From: Centroberyx gerrardi
Taxonomy: Eukaryota > Chordata > Actinopteri > Beryciformes > Berycidae
Length of the DNA: 64,000 nucleotides
Reading direction: 5' to 3'
Assembly: GCF_048128805.1 (NCBI RefSeq)
Contig: NC_136010.1
Coordinates: forward strand, 24,320,980-24,384,979
Shown here in pieces: positions 45,940-56,960 of this stretch. The position numbers and the translations under genes were made by a program. The notes below the pieces were generated by a model. The model was not told where the DNA came from and ran no database searches. It saw only the letters and a program-made list of their open reading frames with translations. Each line of letters begins with the position of its first letter. Within the stretch, counting starts at the first letter, position 1.

Positions 45940-46249
45940 GTGAGGACTGTTTGTGTGTTTTTCCCACGCAGCATTGTGGTGCTTAAAATGTTCACTAGGA
46001 AAGACACTGTGTCAGCATCCCCAATGAAGACATTCACAGTCTCGCTCTCCCCATTGCCATCTACTGCTAGCTGTAAAATACAGCGGTCCACCCAGTTGGT
46101 CTCCAAGGCAATTTGCCTCATTTTCCCAAATGACCAATGGGGCTTGCTGTTTTGGACGAGTAGGTTCCTTCAACTGCTTTTTTTTTCAACTGCTGTTTAC
46201 TCACCATGTATGGTCATTTGTTTATTAACGGTGTAATAATTAAATAATG

Positions 46250-47192
46250 TCTATTTATATTTTCCATTTCATTCCTTTCCTTTCCTTTCAGAAACCTTAA
46301 AAACAACATTCAGGTTCCCTGCTGGCTTGAGCCAGGGTGTCAATTAATTAAACACAAAGCCATGGCAAAGTCACTGCATCAAATCTAATTTTCCACCAAA
46401 ACTTCCAAACCAGTTTATTTCCACTAATATTCTATTAAATGTAGATCACCAAAATACAAGCTTAGAAGGAACACTGGCCCTACATTCTCCCCTGATGTTA
46501 TAGCCTAATCCTAATTTCCATCTTCCAATTTAAATTCTTTATTTGTTCAAAAATGTATCAATATGTTATTCTTGATCGATGTTGTGTGGGCAAGTCCTGT
46601 ATACAAACTGGTTGTAGCAGCTTAATCCGATGTTCCTACCCTTACTGACGGCACCATGTGACATCAACATAATAATATTATGTGAAGGCACTGAGCTTTC
46701 TGCGCGTCACCTGTCATCACCTTCCTGTATAATTAAAACACCAATTATTAATTCCCACAATTTCACAGGAAGAGAAGAGGCAAAGCATATCTACCACACA
46801 TCCCAATTAAATAAGCATGAAGCCATGAAATACAGGAAGATAAGACTTTGCACAATCTGGCTCACCCTTCCTACTGGGACAAATGTTTGACATTAACGAT
46901 GGTTAACTGATCAACTAAAGATCAAATATTGAGGAAAAGTGGCAGCGATGCAGGGTGGATTGGAAGATGGGTGTTCCCCTATTCCTCCCACAGCTGCACT
47001 TAATACAATGGACTGATCAATGAAGATATAGGGGGATATTTTGACTTTGATATTTGAAACATCTGATCATTGTATCGTTGGAATAAAGTACATTCAGTCC
47101 AGTTTTAAATGAACTGAATGAATGAGTTCAATTAAAATGTTGTCTCCCACCCTTTTGCTACTTTTAAATATGATTCATAAACGGTTCAACTA
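46250..47192. other. Intergenic, no gene recognised
   Basis: No supported exon. A CCTTTCCTTTCCTTTCAG acceptor-like tract at 46274-46291 has no open frame behind it that I recognise. Confidence 0.35.
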
Positions 47193-47640
47193 GGGTTAGA
47201 CTGATATATGGGGCAGATACTGACCTTTTATTAAATGTCATCCAGTCAGTGTTGTCCACCTCTGATATGATGGAGGTTCCCCCCTGACCACAGCTGCAGA
47301 AAAACACTCTGGGAAACCTGACATGGCATTTTATTTTCTTCTTCTGTCTTTCATTTTATATATTTATTTTATATTGAATAGTGTTTTTTTTTATAAACCC
47401 TAGAATAATTTCACTAGTCTGGGTTTCAATGGAGAGTTTTAGTGTCCCATGATGGTCTAAATGTTTCAGAGGCTTTTCCACCCTGACAATAATAAAATTC
47501 AGGGGGAAACACTTTTTTTGTCATGGAAATGATAAAATTTAAATATATTGAATATCGGCACAAAATGTTAGCGACTTCAGTCTAAAAATATTGGTATCGC
47601 TATTGGCCTTCAAAAACCTATATCAGTTGGAGCATAGTTT
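47193..47640. repeat. Dispersed repeat family C, copy 1 (hAT-like ends)
   Basis: Begins AGGGTTAGACTGATATATGG and shares TGTTTCAGAGGCTTTTCCAC, GACAATAATAAAATTC, GAATATCGGC and GCGACTTCAGTCTAAAA with 63068-63250. The right side ends CCTATATCAGTTGGAGCATAG, an imperfect inverted copy of the left end. Confidence 0.6.
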
Positions 47641-48500
47641 CAACATAAAACAAGGAATTTGCATTTACTGTAGATGAAAATCTGTATTTAGGTTCATTTA
47701 TTAGTCTTGATTCTAATATCATTGTCTTCTCTAAGCTCAGTGATAATTTCCTCCAACCTCTAGGCCTTTGGATTTAGCTTGGCAACATGGTTTGTAGGTT
47801 TCATAGTGTTACTGCCTTCCCAGTCTTTCTGTTTGGTTTTGTGTCCATTATTTTGTGCAGATCTTCCATCTGGCTATCATTGAGCCATCTTTGCTTTGGT
47901 AAGAGGGGAGGCAGTGTGGCATGGGGAAGATGCCAGCGAGGCAAAACACACACACACACAGACTAGAAGGCGGTGAAAACAACTCCTGGTGGGTTGATCT
48001 TTGGAAAACAGTCCAATCAGGGGAAAGGGCGAGAAGAGCCAAACTGTGAGATGAGCACCCAACTGCTCCAGGGGTTGCAGTTGGGTGCCGGGGTCGTCCG
48101 GGGTGGTCGCAGCCTCCCCTCTGGGTCCCATTCGCTATTGTTTCAAAACAGAAGAGGATGAATACTGTCTGTCAGACTGTTCTGTCCCGACTTCTTCTGA
48201 GGCTGGAGTGATGACTGAACTGGTGTCTCAGTGTTTAATATTGCAGCCTCACAGCCAAAAGGTTGCAAGTTGTTTGATACTTTTCACCATCAGATGCTGT
48301 AGTCAGGAACTGACTTCTGGCTACCACATCTACTATTATTGTAAACTCTGATAATTAGTGTAAAATGATGTAAATTCAAAATAATTTAAATTACTTTACA
48401 TAAGGACACATGTATTTTAAACCCACAGTGAAATCTTCTGTGTTAAAATGTGTAGGATCAATGAAATATAATTTGAAGTTTAGTATTAGTTGTCGTGTTT
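47641..48500. other. Intergenic, no gene recognised
   Basis: No supported exon. Short (CA)n at 47946-47960. Confidence 0.35.
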
Positions 48501-48595
48501 TGATTGGTTAGGTCTACCATCAGGTTAGCAAAGATTTGATTGGTTAGGTCTACCATCAGGTTAGCAAAGATTTGATTGGTTAGGTCTACCATCAC
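48501..48595. repeat. 36-bp tandem repeat, about 2.6 copies
   Basis: Unit TGATTGGTTAGGTCTACCAT plus CAGGTTAGCAAAGATT, starting at 48501, 48537 and 48573, nearly identical. The unit contains the CCAAT-box complement ATTGG. Confidence 0.92.
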
Positions 48596-50571
48596 ATGTC
48601 CTTGGTAGTTTTCATCAAGGCAGTGTGTCGCAATGTCGGGAAAAAGGTAGAAAACCTAACACGTTTTTTTTCCATCTTGAAAATGTTGGAGGCGTCTCTG
48701 GAATCCCAAACAGATTACTCAGCCGCTGGTCACTACAGCAGCAATCACCACAGATCACAATAGCTGCTGGCTGTGTAAAATGGAACAAAGCGAGTTGAAG
48801 AACAAATACACATGTTGACAATTTTATATAAAGCCCCATCCTTTTACTTAGTAAGAGAAGGTATTGATCACAGGGCCGCTGTGTAGACTGTGCAGGACAC
48901 ACAGGCAGAGAATAAAGCGAGCTGTGGCTGCCGGAGCCTTTGTAATTCTAGGCAGGATAACCTCAATCACCACATCAAGACCGAGCATCACAAGGCTTGT
49001 GTTGGCTTGGCAACTTTCAAGTCTGTCAGCGTGCACTATTTTATTTAAACGTCTCTGTACACGCTCTGGACCAGGCATTTTTCTCAGTTGAAATGAGATG
49101 TGAGATGCGTTTTCATACTTTTCAGACCTGCCAACCCAGGATGCATTTGATCCATCCATTGCCATGGAGCATGTGACCATCGTTGAAGGTTTAGATTCCT
49201 CTGCTGGCTTCATCAACCAGAAACCATCATCAAATATCAAACTGCACATCACGCCAATTACCGAGCCTTGCTCGACTTAGCAAAGCTCCTTGGTTATGAT
49301 TACTCATTATTTGTGCCGCTGGTTGCCCCGTCCCTCTGAGGCACTTAGCACTAACTAACTGGGGGAAACCCTGGACATGTAGACCCCTAGTTGGCAGAGA
49401 CTGGGGCCATTTGGACAAGAAGCATTGTACAGTCCAGGGTTATTATAGTTTGGCAAAATAGGTACAACTTCTACGGTGCTTTTGTGCACACCAAACTGGT
49501 TGGCTATAGTGCAGTATTCCGCACAGCTTCTAAGTTTATAGTACAATTGCCACAGGAGCACAGATGGTGACATCCTGGGGATGCACTGGACATAGTAGTT
49601 TTCTCTTTTTATGCTTTTATTTTGAAGGCAAAATCACCCTACTTCCAGTCTTATTCTAGCTATCTAACCATCAGTCCTTCCTCTTTCATCTGCCTGACAC
49701 TGTGGCTTCCTCCCTGCACTAATGGCTGAGCAACGTGTGTCAAAGACAAAGAAAACTCTCATTTCTGCAGGTGATTGTTGTGCAGTTTCCCCATCTAACC
49801 CCGTTTCACCTTAATGATAACGTCTTCACCATCCTCATCACACTCTTAGTGTGAGGGAACGTGAGACAATCGTATGTGTGAAAATTTTCATTAGAGTGTT
49901 GATGGTGTTCACAGTCTCAATGGATGAATGAAACAGCCATCTAATAGCGGAAGAGCAGCTGAAGGAGGAGAGCGGGAGCTGTTCAGGTGCTAAGGAGGGT
50001 AGACTGTGGGAAGACAATTCTTAACTGTCTGTATTTACTAATTTACCAATGTTTAGGAAAAGTCATGGAAGGATGAAGGCATTGCATTCACAGTGTTGGT
50101 GTGGGCTCTTGGCTTTTTTAGTGTTAATCAACAAACATATTGTAAGACAGTGTTCAAAGTTCAACTGTTTGAAGAAAGATCCCTGGAGTGGCACTCGTGG
50201 TTTATGAAATATGAAGGTTAGTGTTGATGAGTCATCGCAGACAGGGTTTTTGCTCTTTTAGTTCCCATTTTCCTAATATCAGTAAATGTGCTTATACACC
50301 TACACAAACACACTGAACACTATGCAGAGTGGCCCGTCAGCTCAGCAACAAGTCTGACTGTTGTTCTCTCTGCAATCGTCAACCGAGTTCCTGCCTCTGG
50401 AAGCTCTCATCAATAAAGATCAGGGTCACGCTGTTCAGTGACAACTCTTAACTAAATCCTGCATCAGTGGTCTCCATTGAAGTGCCTTGAAGTGATAATC
50501 TGTGAGATTCTTGTTCATTTTGGCGACACCATTGTTGATCACCATTGGTGATAAGCAGTCATTGCTGTGAC
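48596..50571. other. Intergenic, no gene recognised
   Basis: A 134-codon minus-strand frame (48848-49252) lies here. I recognise no family in it and see no splice context, so it is not called as a gene. Confidence 0.35.
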
Positions 50572-50695
50572 CGTCAGTACAGTACCATCAGACTGTCAGT
50601 ACTGTGAGCGTCAGTACAGTACCATCAGACCGTCAGTACTGTGAGCGTCAGTACAGTACCATCAGACCGTCAGTACTGTGAGCGTCAGTACTGTG
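50572..50695. repeat. 37-bp tandem repeat, about 3.4 copies
   Basis: Units begin CGTCAGTACAGTACCATCAG at 50572, 50609 and 50646. Each also carries GTCAGTACTGTGAG, so every unit has internal inverted symmetry around AGTACT. Confidence 0.92.
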
Positions 50696-51027
50696 ACCTC
50701 ACTGGACGAACAGCAGCTGCCGCACCCCAAAACAAACAGGCATGGCCTACTTAGCAATAGATATAACCAGCTTCGACTCAGCGTAGGAACTGACTCAACA
50801 TAATAATACAGTCAATGTAGACTGTGACTAATAAACAATAGCGAATCCTACCAGTCCAAAAGAAAAAGAGCCACATCTGCATCTACACCTTCTTATCTTG
50901 GAGGGTTTTCCACCTTGGAAAGACGACGCCAATGTTCACTCTAGCTTCGGCTCGGAGACGGTCACTTTCCTTTTTAGCAGCTCTGGGTGACAATCTGTTT
51001 CTTTGTCCTTGGGTTTTCTGTGGATGA

Positions 51028-51260
51028 AGTTTGAGTTTCTGTAGGTGGCGCTCTGTTCTTTGTCTGTTCAGCCATGGTGGCTATCACTGCTCATGCTAAC
51101 TACCCAGTTCTTCTTCTGTTTATTCCAAACAAACTGGAAACGTAAAATGCATCACTTCCCGTGCGGGAGAGGATTTTTCCCAGGAAAGAGCTACCAGACA
51201 CCGGGTGTTTAGAACAGCAAATGGAAAAGCTTTAATGAACTGGATACAGGCTGAAGCACT
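51028..51260. repeat. Duplicated segment, copy 1 (internally deleted)
   Basis: Matches 52034-52140 (AGTTTGAGTTTCTGTAGGTG through CCAAACAAACTG) and then, without a gap, 52525-52640 (CATCACTTCCCGTGCGG; GATTTTTCCCAGGAAAGAGC; CAGCAAATGGAAAA). Copy 2 carries about 385 extra bases between the halves. Confidence 0.85.
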
Positions 51261-51439
51261 GTTGTGTATATTGATATGAAAATGACATGGATTATTAGTT
51301 TAAGGACACAGAAAAAAATAACTGCACAGTATTTTGGGATTCCCTCCACCCTTGGGTTAGGAAAAGGGTTGGACAGCACAAAAATCCCCCATCCTTCCTT
51401 CCTCATTGCCACTTCCATTCTTTCTGACACACACCCCAC

Positions 51440-51658
<219 letters not shown>

Positions 51659-52033
51659 AGGCAGGTATGGTGTTGTATCCTAGCAACAAGCAGGGTAATA
51701 GCAGTGACGGACTAGTCGCTGGGATGCCATGTAGCGTGTGGAGAAACCAGCTGATGTGATTGGTGCTGGGGGGAAGAAGATGTTTCCACAGCGTGCTACA
51801 GCAGATGTCATGTCAACCCCTGGTCCGCCTGTTGCTGCGGCCATCGATTCACTTGATGGGGTGTTAAATATTCTCAGGAGGAATAAGTCATCAAAATCCC
51901 ACTCAAGTCAGTGTTTGTCAAATGAATATTGTAGTAAAGGGCTTTAAGGGCAAAAAATCTGTCGCGACTTTGCTGCTCATCCGAGGTTCATGGCTCAAAA
52001 ATGACAGAAAGAAAGAAAGAAAGATGTTGATGC

Positions 52034-52640
52034 AGTTTGAGTTTCTGTAGGTGGCGCTCTTTTCTTTGTCTGTTCAGCCATGGTGGCTATCACTGCTCAT
52101 GCTAACTACCCAGTTCTTTTTCTGTTTACTTCAAACAAACTGCTGTTGCTGCTGCCAGTGTTGTGTCTTTGTCTCGATTTCACACCAGGGAAGAAAATAA
52201 CATCATTTCAATTTTTGTGGATTGTTTTCCTGTCGCTGGCTTTTCAAACGGTAAAACAGTTGAAGAACATTTCACAGGATTACAAAGAATGAAAGCAAGC
52301 ATAACCTATCTAGTTGCCTCGTAATGAACGCAGATCACACTAGTTGGTGATCATCTTATCTTATACCACACTTGATTCTACAAGGCTATACATTAGTCTA
52401 CTTTGTTGTCAGGCTATGCATTCCCTATACAGTCTACTTAACAAAACAACAACACACATTGAGGATAAAACGAGGACACAGGGAAACACATTTTTGGGGG
52501 ATACAAATTTTGGCACAACATCTGTAAACGCATCACTTCCCGTGCGGCAGAGGATTTTTCCCAGGAAAGAGCTACCAGACACCGGATGTTTAGAACAGCA
52601 AATGGAAAATCTTTCATGAACTGGCTATAGGTTGAATCAC
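52034..52640. repeat. Duplicated segment, copy 2 (longer)
   Basis: Contains both halves of the 51028-51260 segment separated by about 385 bp (52141-52524). The two copies lie in the same orientation about 1 kb apart with the CT tract between them. Confidence 0.85.
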
Positions 52641-52713
52641 TATTGAGTTATATCAGTCGAATCAGTTAGAAGTAAGCTACTATTGCTCAGTAAAAGAGGG
52701 AGGGGGAATATTC

Positions 52714-52737
52714 AATAAACCAGTTAACTGGTTTATT
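52714..52737. repeat. Perfect 24-bp palindrome
   Basis: AATAAACCAGTT followed at once by its reverse complement AACTGGTTTATT. The function is unknown. Confidence 0.9.
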
Positions 52738-53131
52738 CGTGGTAACAGGGAGACTCAATCACAGGGTATTAAAGGTTCATGTAAACAGATTAACCTGAAT
52801 AACACCTTAACGTGAGCATGGCCAATAGCCGGGTTACTCTGCCTTCGAAAAGTAGTGATCCCTGGCCTTGTTGCACATTATTACCCCTATAATGTGGTGA
52901 AGTGATGGTATGGTGTATGCATGTGGCCTGAAACAGTGTAGTAAGTTAGTAGGTAACGTACTGTCATTTTACTAACCGCAACAGTGGTAGAACTTTGAAA
53001 TCCGTACATGGAATTGGTGATTTATGAGATTTGAATAGCCTACAAATACTAGTTTTGCAAATATTCCTTGTACATCTACACCAGAGGCTGATCCAAAGTC
53101 CTAATCCCCAGTCTGCTCTGATTGTTTTCAG

Positions 53132-53350
53132 GCTCTTGGAGGAGACCAGGGGGTGAGACACAACACTACACCAAAAAAGGGACCGTGCTCGAAATGGGGC
53201 GATGCGGATTGAAGTGTTCCTGTTCCATGTGAACTCCAGAGCGGAAGCAACCACGAGGACGAAGGCAAGGCCAGCTGAAGGAGGCGGCGGCGGAGGAGTG
53301 GTGGCTTTGGTGATAAAAGAGAGTGTGGCATGGGAGGGGGGGCGTACGGG
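53132..53350 (+). other. gpr173: gpr173 5' UTR, start of the coding exon
   Basis: A strong acceptor, TGATTGTTTTCAG|GCTCTTGG (53130-53131), begins the exon. The remaining 219 bases before the chosen ATG are GC-rich with a GGCGGCGGCGG stretch. The acceptor implies at least one upstream noncoding exon, usual for genes with a single coding exon. Confidence 0.6.
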
Positions 53351-54514
53351 ATGGCAAATGGGAATGAGAGCAGCGAAGGGCCGGGCGGGCCCATGGGAGC
53401 AGTGGTGGCCACCACAGGAGGTATGGTAGCTGGGGGTCCTTCCTCAGCTGTCTCCACCTATCTTAAACTGGTGCTGCTGGGCCTGATCATCTGCATCAGC
53501 CTGGTGGGCAACTTGGTGGTGTCTCTGCTGGTGCTGAGGGACCGGGCCCTGCATAAGGCGCCGTACTACTTTCTGTTGGACCTGTGCCTGGCGGACACCA
53601 TTCGCTCGGCCGTCTGCTTCCCCTTTGTGCTGGTGTCCATCAAGAACGGCTCTGCCTGGACCTACAGTGTGCTGAGCTGCAAGGTGGTGGCCTTCATGGC
53701 GGTGCTCTTCTGCTTCCACGCCGCCTTCATGCTTTTTTGCATCAGCGTGACACGATACATGGCCATCGCCCACCACCGCTTTTACTCCAAACGCATGACA
53801 TTCTGGACGTGCGTGGCGGTGGTGTGCATGGTGTGGACACTGTCGGTGGCGATGGCTTTCCCGCCCGTTTTTGACGTGGGCACCTACAAATTCATTCGCG
53901 AGGAGGACCAGTGCATCTTCGAGCATCGCTACTTCAAGGCCAACGACACGCTAGGCTTCATGCTAATGCTGGCTGTGCTCATCCTGGCCACACACGTAGT
54001 CTACATGAAGCTACTTCTCTTCGAGTACAAGCACCGCAAGATGAAGCCAGTCCAGATGGTGCCAGCCATCAGTCAGAACTGGACCTTCCACGGGCCGGGG
54101 GCCACGGGCCAAGCAGCGGCCAACTGGATCGCGGGCTTCGGCCGGGGCCCGATGCCACCCACTCTGCTGGGAATCCGGCAGAACTTGCACAACCAGAACC
54201 GGCGCCTGCTGGGCATGGAGGAGTTCAAAGCAGAGAAGCAGCTTGGCAGGATGTTCTACGTGATCACCCTGCTGTTCCTGGTGCTCTGGTCTCCCTACAT
54301 AGTGGCTTGCTATTGGCGGGTGTTTGTTAAGGCCTGCACAATACCCCACCGGTACCTCTCCACCACGGTGTGGATGAGCTTTGCCCAAGCCGGGGTCAAC
54401 CCTATTGTCTGCTTCTTCCTCAACAAAGACCTGAAGAAAGGGCTCCTGTCCCACCTACCAGCCTGCTGCAGGACTAAACCTCATCTGCCACGAGAGCCTT
54501 ATTGTGTCATGTGA
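53351..54514 (+). CDS. gpr173: G protein-coupled receptor 173 (SREB3), complete single coding exon, 387 aa
   Basis: Orphan class A receptor of the SREB family (GPR27, GPR85, GPR173), conserved in vertebrate brain and gonad, at the plasma membrane. Seven hydrophobic segments lie at about 38-62, 73-97, 110-132, 150-168, 197-218, 306-328 and 338-360. Family hallmarks: GNLVVSLLVLRDRALHKAPY after TM1, LCLADTIRSAVCFPF in TM2, the SVTRYMAIAHHRFY motif (TRY in place of DRY), REEDQCIF in ECL2 with Cys pairing to C110, the long ICL3 with FHGPGATGQAAANWIAGFGR, NPIVC in place of NPxxY, and the C-terminus REPYCVM. An NES glycosylation sequon lies at N5. ICL3 sequence and KFIREEDQCIFEHRYFKAND point to GPR173 rather than GPR85 or GPR27. 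I chose the second in-frame ATG (53351) because SREB proteins start MAN; the upstream ATG at 53330 would add seven residues. Markedly GC-rich compared with its flanks. Confidence 0.95.
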   Translation: MANGNESSEGPGGPMGAVVATTGGMVAGGPSSAVSTYLKLVLLGLIICISLVGNLVVSLLVLRDRALHKAPYYFLLDLCLADTIRSAVCFPFVLVSIKNGSAWTYSVLSCKVVAFMAVLFCFHAAFMLFCISVTRYMAIAHHRFYSKRMTFWTCVAVVCMVWTLSVAMAFPPVFDVGTYKFIREEDQCIFEHRYFKANDTLGFMLMLAVLILATHVVYMKLLLFEYKHRKMKPVQMVPAISQNWTFHGPGATGQAAANWIAGFGRGPMPPTLLGIRQNLHNQNRRLLGMEEFKAEKQLGRMFYVITLLFLVLWSPYIVACYWRVFVKACTIPHRYLSTTVWMSFAQAGVNPIVCFFLNKDLKKGLLSHLPACCRTKPHLPREPYCVM

Positions 54515-56400
54515 GCAGAGATGCTGATCTGAACATGGAGAAAAATGAGGGGGCGGCAGAGAGATTGTTGTTGGAGGGATTATTTGAGTTATTGTGGCCT
54601 TTGATTCAATGCAAGATTCTTTTAAATAGTGGGTATAAACTAGTGAGTTTAAGGGTAAAAACACTGGAATGGTAAGCATGTTTCTCCATTTTACTACCCT
54701 TTTTCGCTTAAAACAACAGTATACAGGAAGGTAGAACTTTTACTTGTACTTTTTACAACAGGGGGAAAATACTTTCATAGCAAAAACATGCTATCAGTGT
54801 GGAAGCGAAGCCAGAGAAACAGCCACCAACAAATTACATGAGCTGCTTAGTAAGGAAAGACTGAATATTTGATGAATCATTTAAGAGTCCCAGGTTTGAC
54901 ACAAATCTGAGCTGCAATGGTGACAAAAAGAATGCTAAAAACACGATTTTTACTAAGGGGAACCAAAAAGCAGAACTTTAAATGCGGATCGGCAACTTTT
55001 CCGGTCCCTAGATGACTCTTAACGGCTGTGCTGACTATTATTTTACGGACATGCAGCAAGATAATTGTAGTTGGATTAACAACAGTGAATGTTTTAAATG
55101 ATTTGTGCCAAAATAGATACATTCTCAAGTGACGTTAATGTGCTAGATGCATGTTTTCATAGAGCCATTGGATAGCCACATCTTATCCAGAAACCAATGA
55201 GGCAATTTTCAATAATTTCTTCATTCATTTTGTTTGCAGCACACCGAACATTCAAATAGAAATTCAGAGGAGACAGAGAATAATGGATGAACTTCACTGA
55301 ACTAGTTGTCTGCGATTGATCATCACTGTAAGTTAGTGGTTCTGTGAAGGCTCTCCACTGCATGAGGAACGTAGCATTACGACTTCCTCTATCTGCTTGA
55401 ATCAAAGGCATCAGTGACAGTAAACATTAAGAGAGGTGATGCACATCTGGTTTCCATGAGTGGCTTTATTTATTTATTATTTATTTTCTTTGGTATTTGT
55501 TCACATTTGTCTATCCTGAAATAATCCATTTATAATTTATTTTGATATTTTTTTATGTTTCAACCTTTTGCTCTGTACTGAGTAGTGTCCTTCAGAGGTG
55601 ACGGCAGAAATTATACTATGGAAATGTATGTGTGCTGTTCCTACTCTAAATTGACCAAATAAGGCAGCGACACAATATAGGAAGCTGTTCCTACGAATAG
55701 TTTTGATTCTGTGTCTCACTTCAAGGCAGTGAGTAAGAACTCACCAAGTATCGGCAGAAGAGTGGGTTGATAAATGCAGGCTTTGATTTTTAAGATTGAG
55801 ATAATGGAAATATTATGGGCGTTCACTGTGTGATCAGCTATAAGCTAATGGCACAACAGAGGTTTCTCAAGAAACAGCATTACAAACCACATCATTTATA
55901 CAACTGACCCAAAGGCAGAGCCTGATCACTGCTGTCGTCAATTCTACCGTCACTTGTAGGGAAGATAACAGGAAGCTGTCGAGCAGTTTTTTCTTTTAAA
56001 GCCATGCTGGGTACATGTGAAAAACAGTAGAACTCAAGTGAAAAGTGAAAACACACAACCAAAGCACAGCCCATACCTTCTCCCCTGCAGTACAGACAGA
56101 GACAGAGACAGAGACGGGGCTTCAGGTCACAACAGGAAGGTGGAGGCTAGCAAACACCATGCAGACTCTCCTCACTCACACCTACGCTGACATTCCTATG
56201 TGCTGTCAGCTTTAAGTCCAGCTGTGAGTGTGTCTACTGCATTATGACAGACGACATACTTGCCCATGTGCTTTATCAAATACTTTGTAGTTGCTGCTGG
56301 GAAACAAATGCATGCCTAATAAAATCAACTCCTCTTTAACCACAGCGAGCTAGCTGCAGTGCTGCAGTGTGAGGACAACAGATTTGTCAGAAGAAGAGGC
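54515..56400. other. Probable gpr173 3' UTR and downstream DNA
   Basis: No coding sequence recognised. An AATAAA at 56318-56323 is one possible polyadenylation signal; another lies at 59101-59106. Simple GACAGA repeats occur at 56095-56115. Confidence 0.3.
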
Positions 56401-56960
56401 TTAAAGGAAAAATCCACTCTAAAACACTTAAAAATCACTTATTGACAATATTCCTTGCATTTGTGGGTCCATTTTGTTGTTTAGTGGTGTCATTTTTATT
56501 CCCGTGGATAACTGGCCAAAGCAGCCATTTTGCTGCTACGGCCAACAATCATACATCGTAGAAGAGACCAATTCCTCCACTGACAGTAGCCTCAATAGAC
56601 CACAATGCAATGCAGCCACTGACAGTAGCCTCAATAGACCACAATGCAATGCAGCCACAAGACATGTTGTGTTTACATTAAGGGGGCGTGGTCATGATGA
56701 TAGACACACCCCGATGTTCATGAACTAGTTGGCTAGCTAGCTATATTTACAAGCCCAGCTTTGTTTGAAAGCAACAAGTCCACGCCCCTTTCTCTGGGGG
56801 TTGTCGTGAGGCATTCTGGGAAAAGTAGGAAATAACTAATCGAAGTAAAGGCAGGTTGAGGGAAAGTGTCAACACCAGAAAAGTAAATTACAACACAAAA
56901 TTACTCCTGGAATGCATTGAATATACAGATTGATGATCAGAGGGGGGATTTTTCCTTTAA
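56401..56960. mobile_element. TTAA-bounded MITE family, copy 3 (most complete)
   Basis: Starts TTAAAGGAAAAATCC and ends GGATTTTTCCTTTAA, a perfect 15-bp inverted repeat that includes TTAA at both edges, suggesting a piggyBac-type target. The interior holds no coding frame, and carries a 39-bp tandem duplication. Confidence 0.8.
56578..56655. repeat. 39-bp tandem duplication within the MITE
   Basis: CACTGACAGTAGCCTCAATA plus GACCACAATGCAATGCAGC occurs twice in a row, identical in both copies. Confidence 0.93.

Larger units (their letters stand above)
43794..46130 (-). pseudogene. SWIM zinc-finger (ZSWIM1/3-like) gene relic, split by a hAT element
   Basis: Minus-strand fragments run in family order. 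An RNase H-like portion (CILQLAVDGNGESETVNVF) lies at about 45990-46090. The frame then reaches the hAT insertion and, if that 1265-bp insert and one target copy are ignored, reads straight on as TVLTDKDFT, the TDKDF motif of ZSWIM1/3-type proteins. A degraded LCLFH-type stretch follows. Then comes a 130-codon frame (44030-44422) with a SWIM motif C-x-C-x9-C-x-H (CSCPFVSQNLPPCQH), and a C-terminal piece (43794-43907, SMNDYTQQLEVL) that stops at the Tc1 insertion. In-frame stops and frameshifts show it is not functional. Family members derive from domesticated or mobile MULE-type transposases. Confidence 0.68.

Noticed and set aside
48848..49252. 134-codon minus-strand ORF
   Set aside because: No family recognised by eye and no supporting splice sites. 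A translated search would settle it.
53330..53350. Upstream in-frame ATG of gpr173 adding seven residues (MGGGAYG)
   Set aside because: SREB family proteins begin MAN; the second ATG gives that start with a good context (G at -3 and +4). Kept as an alternative only.
53444..54454. Long antisense and alternate-frame ORFs inside gpr173 (up to 160 codons)
   Set aside because: They are shadows of the GC-rich receptor frame, with His/Gln/Gly-rich compositions and no domain.
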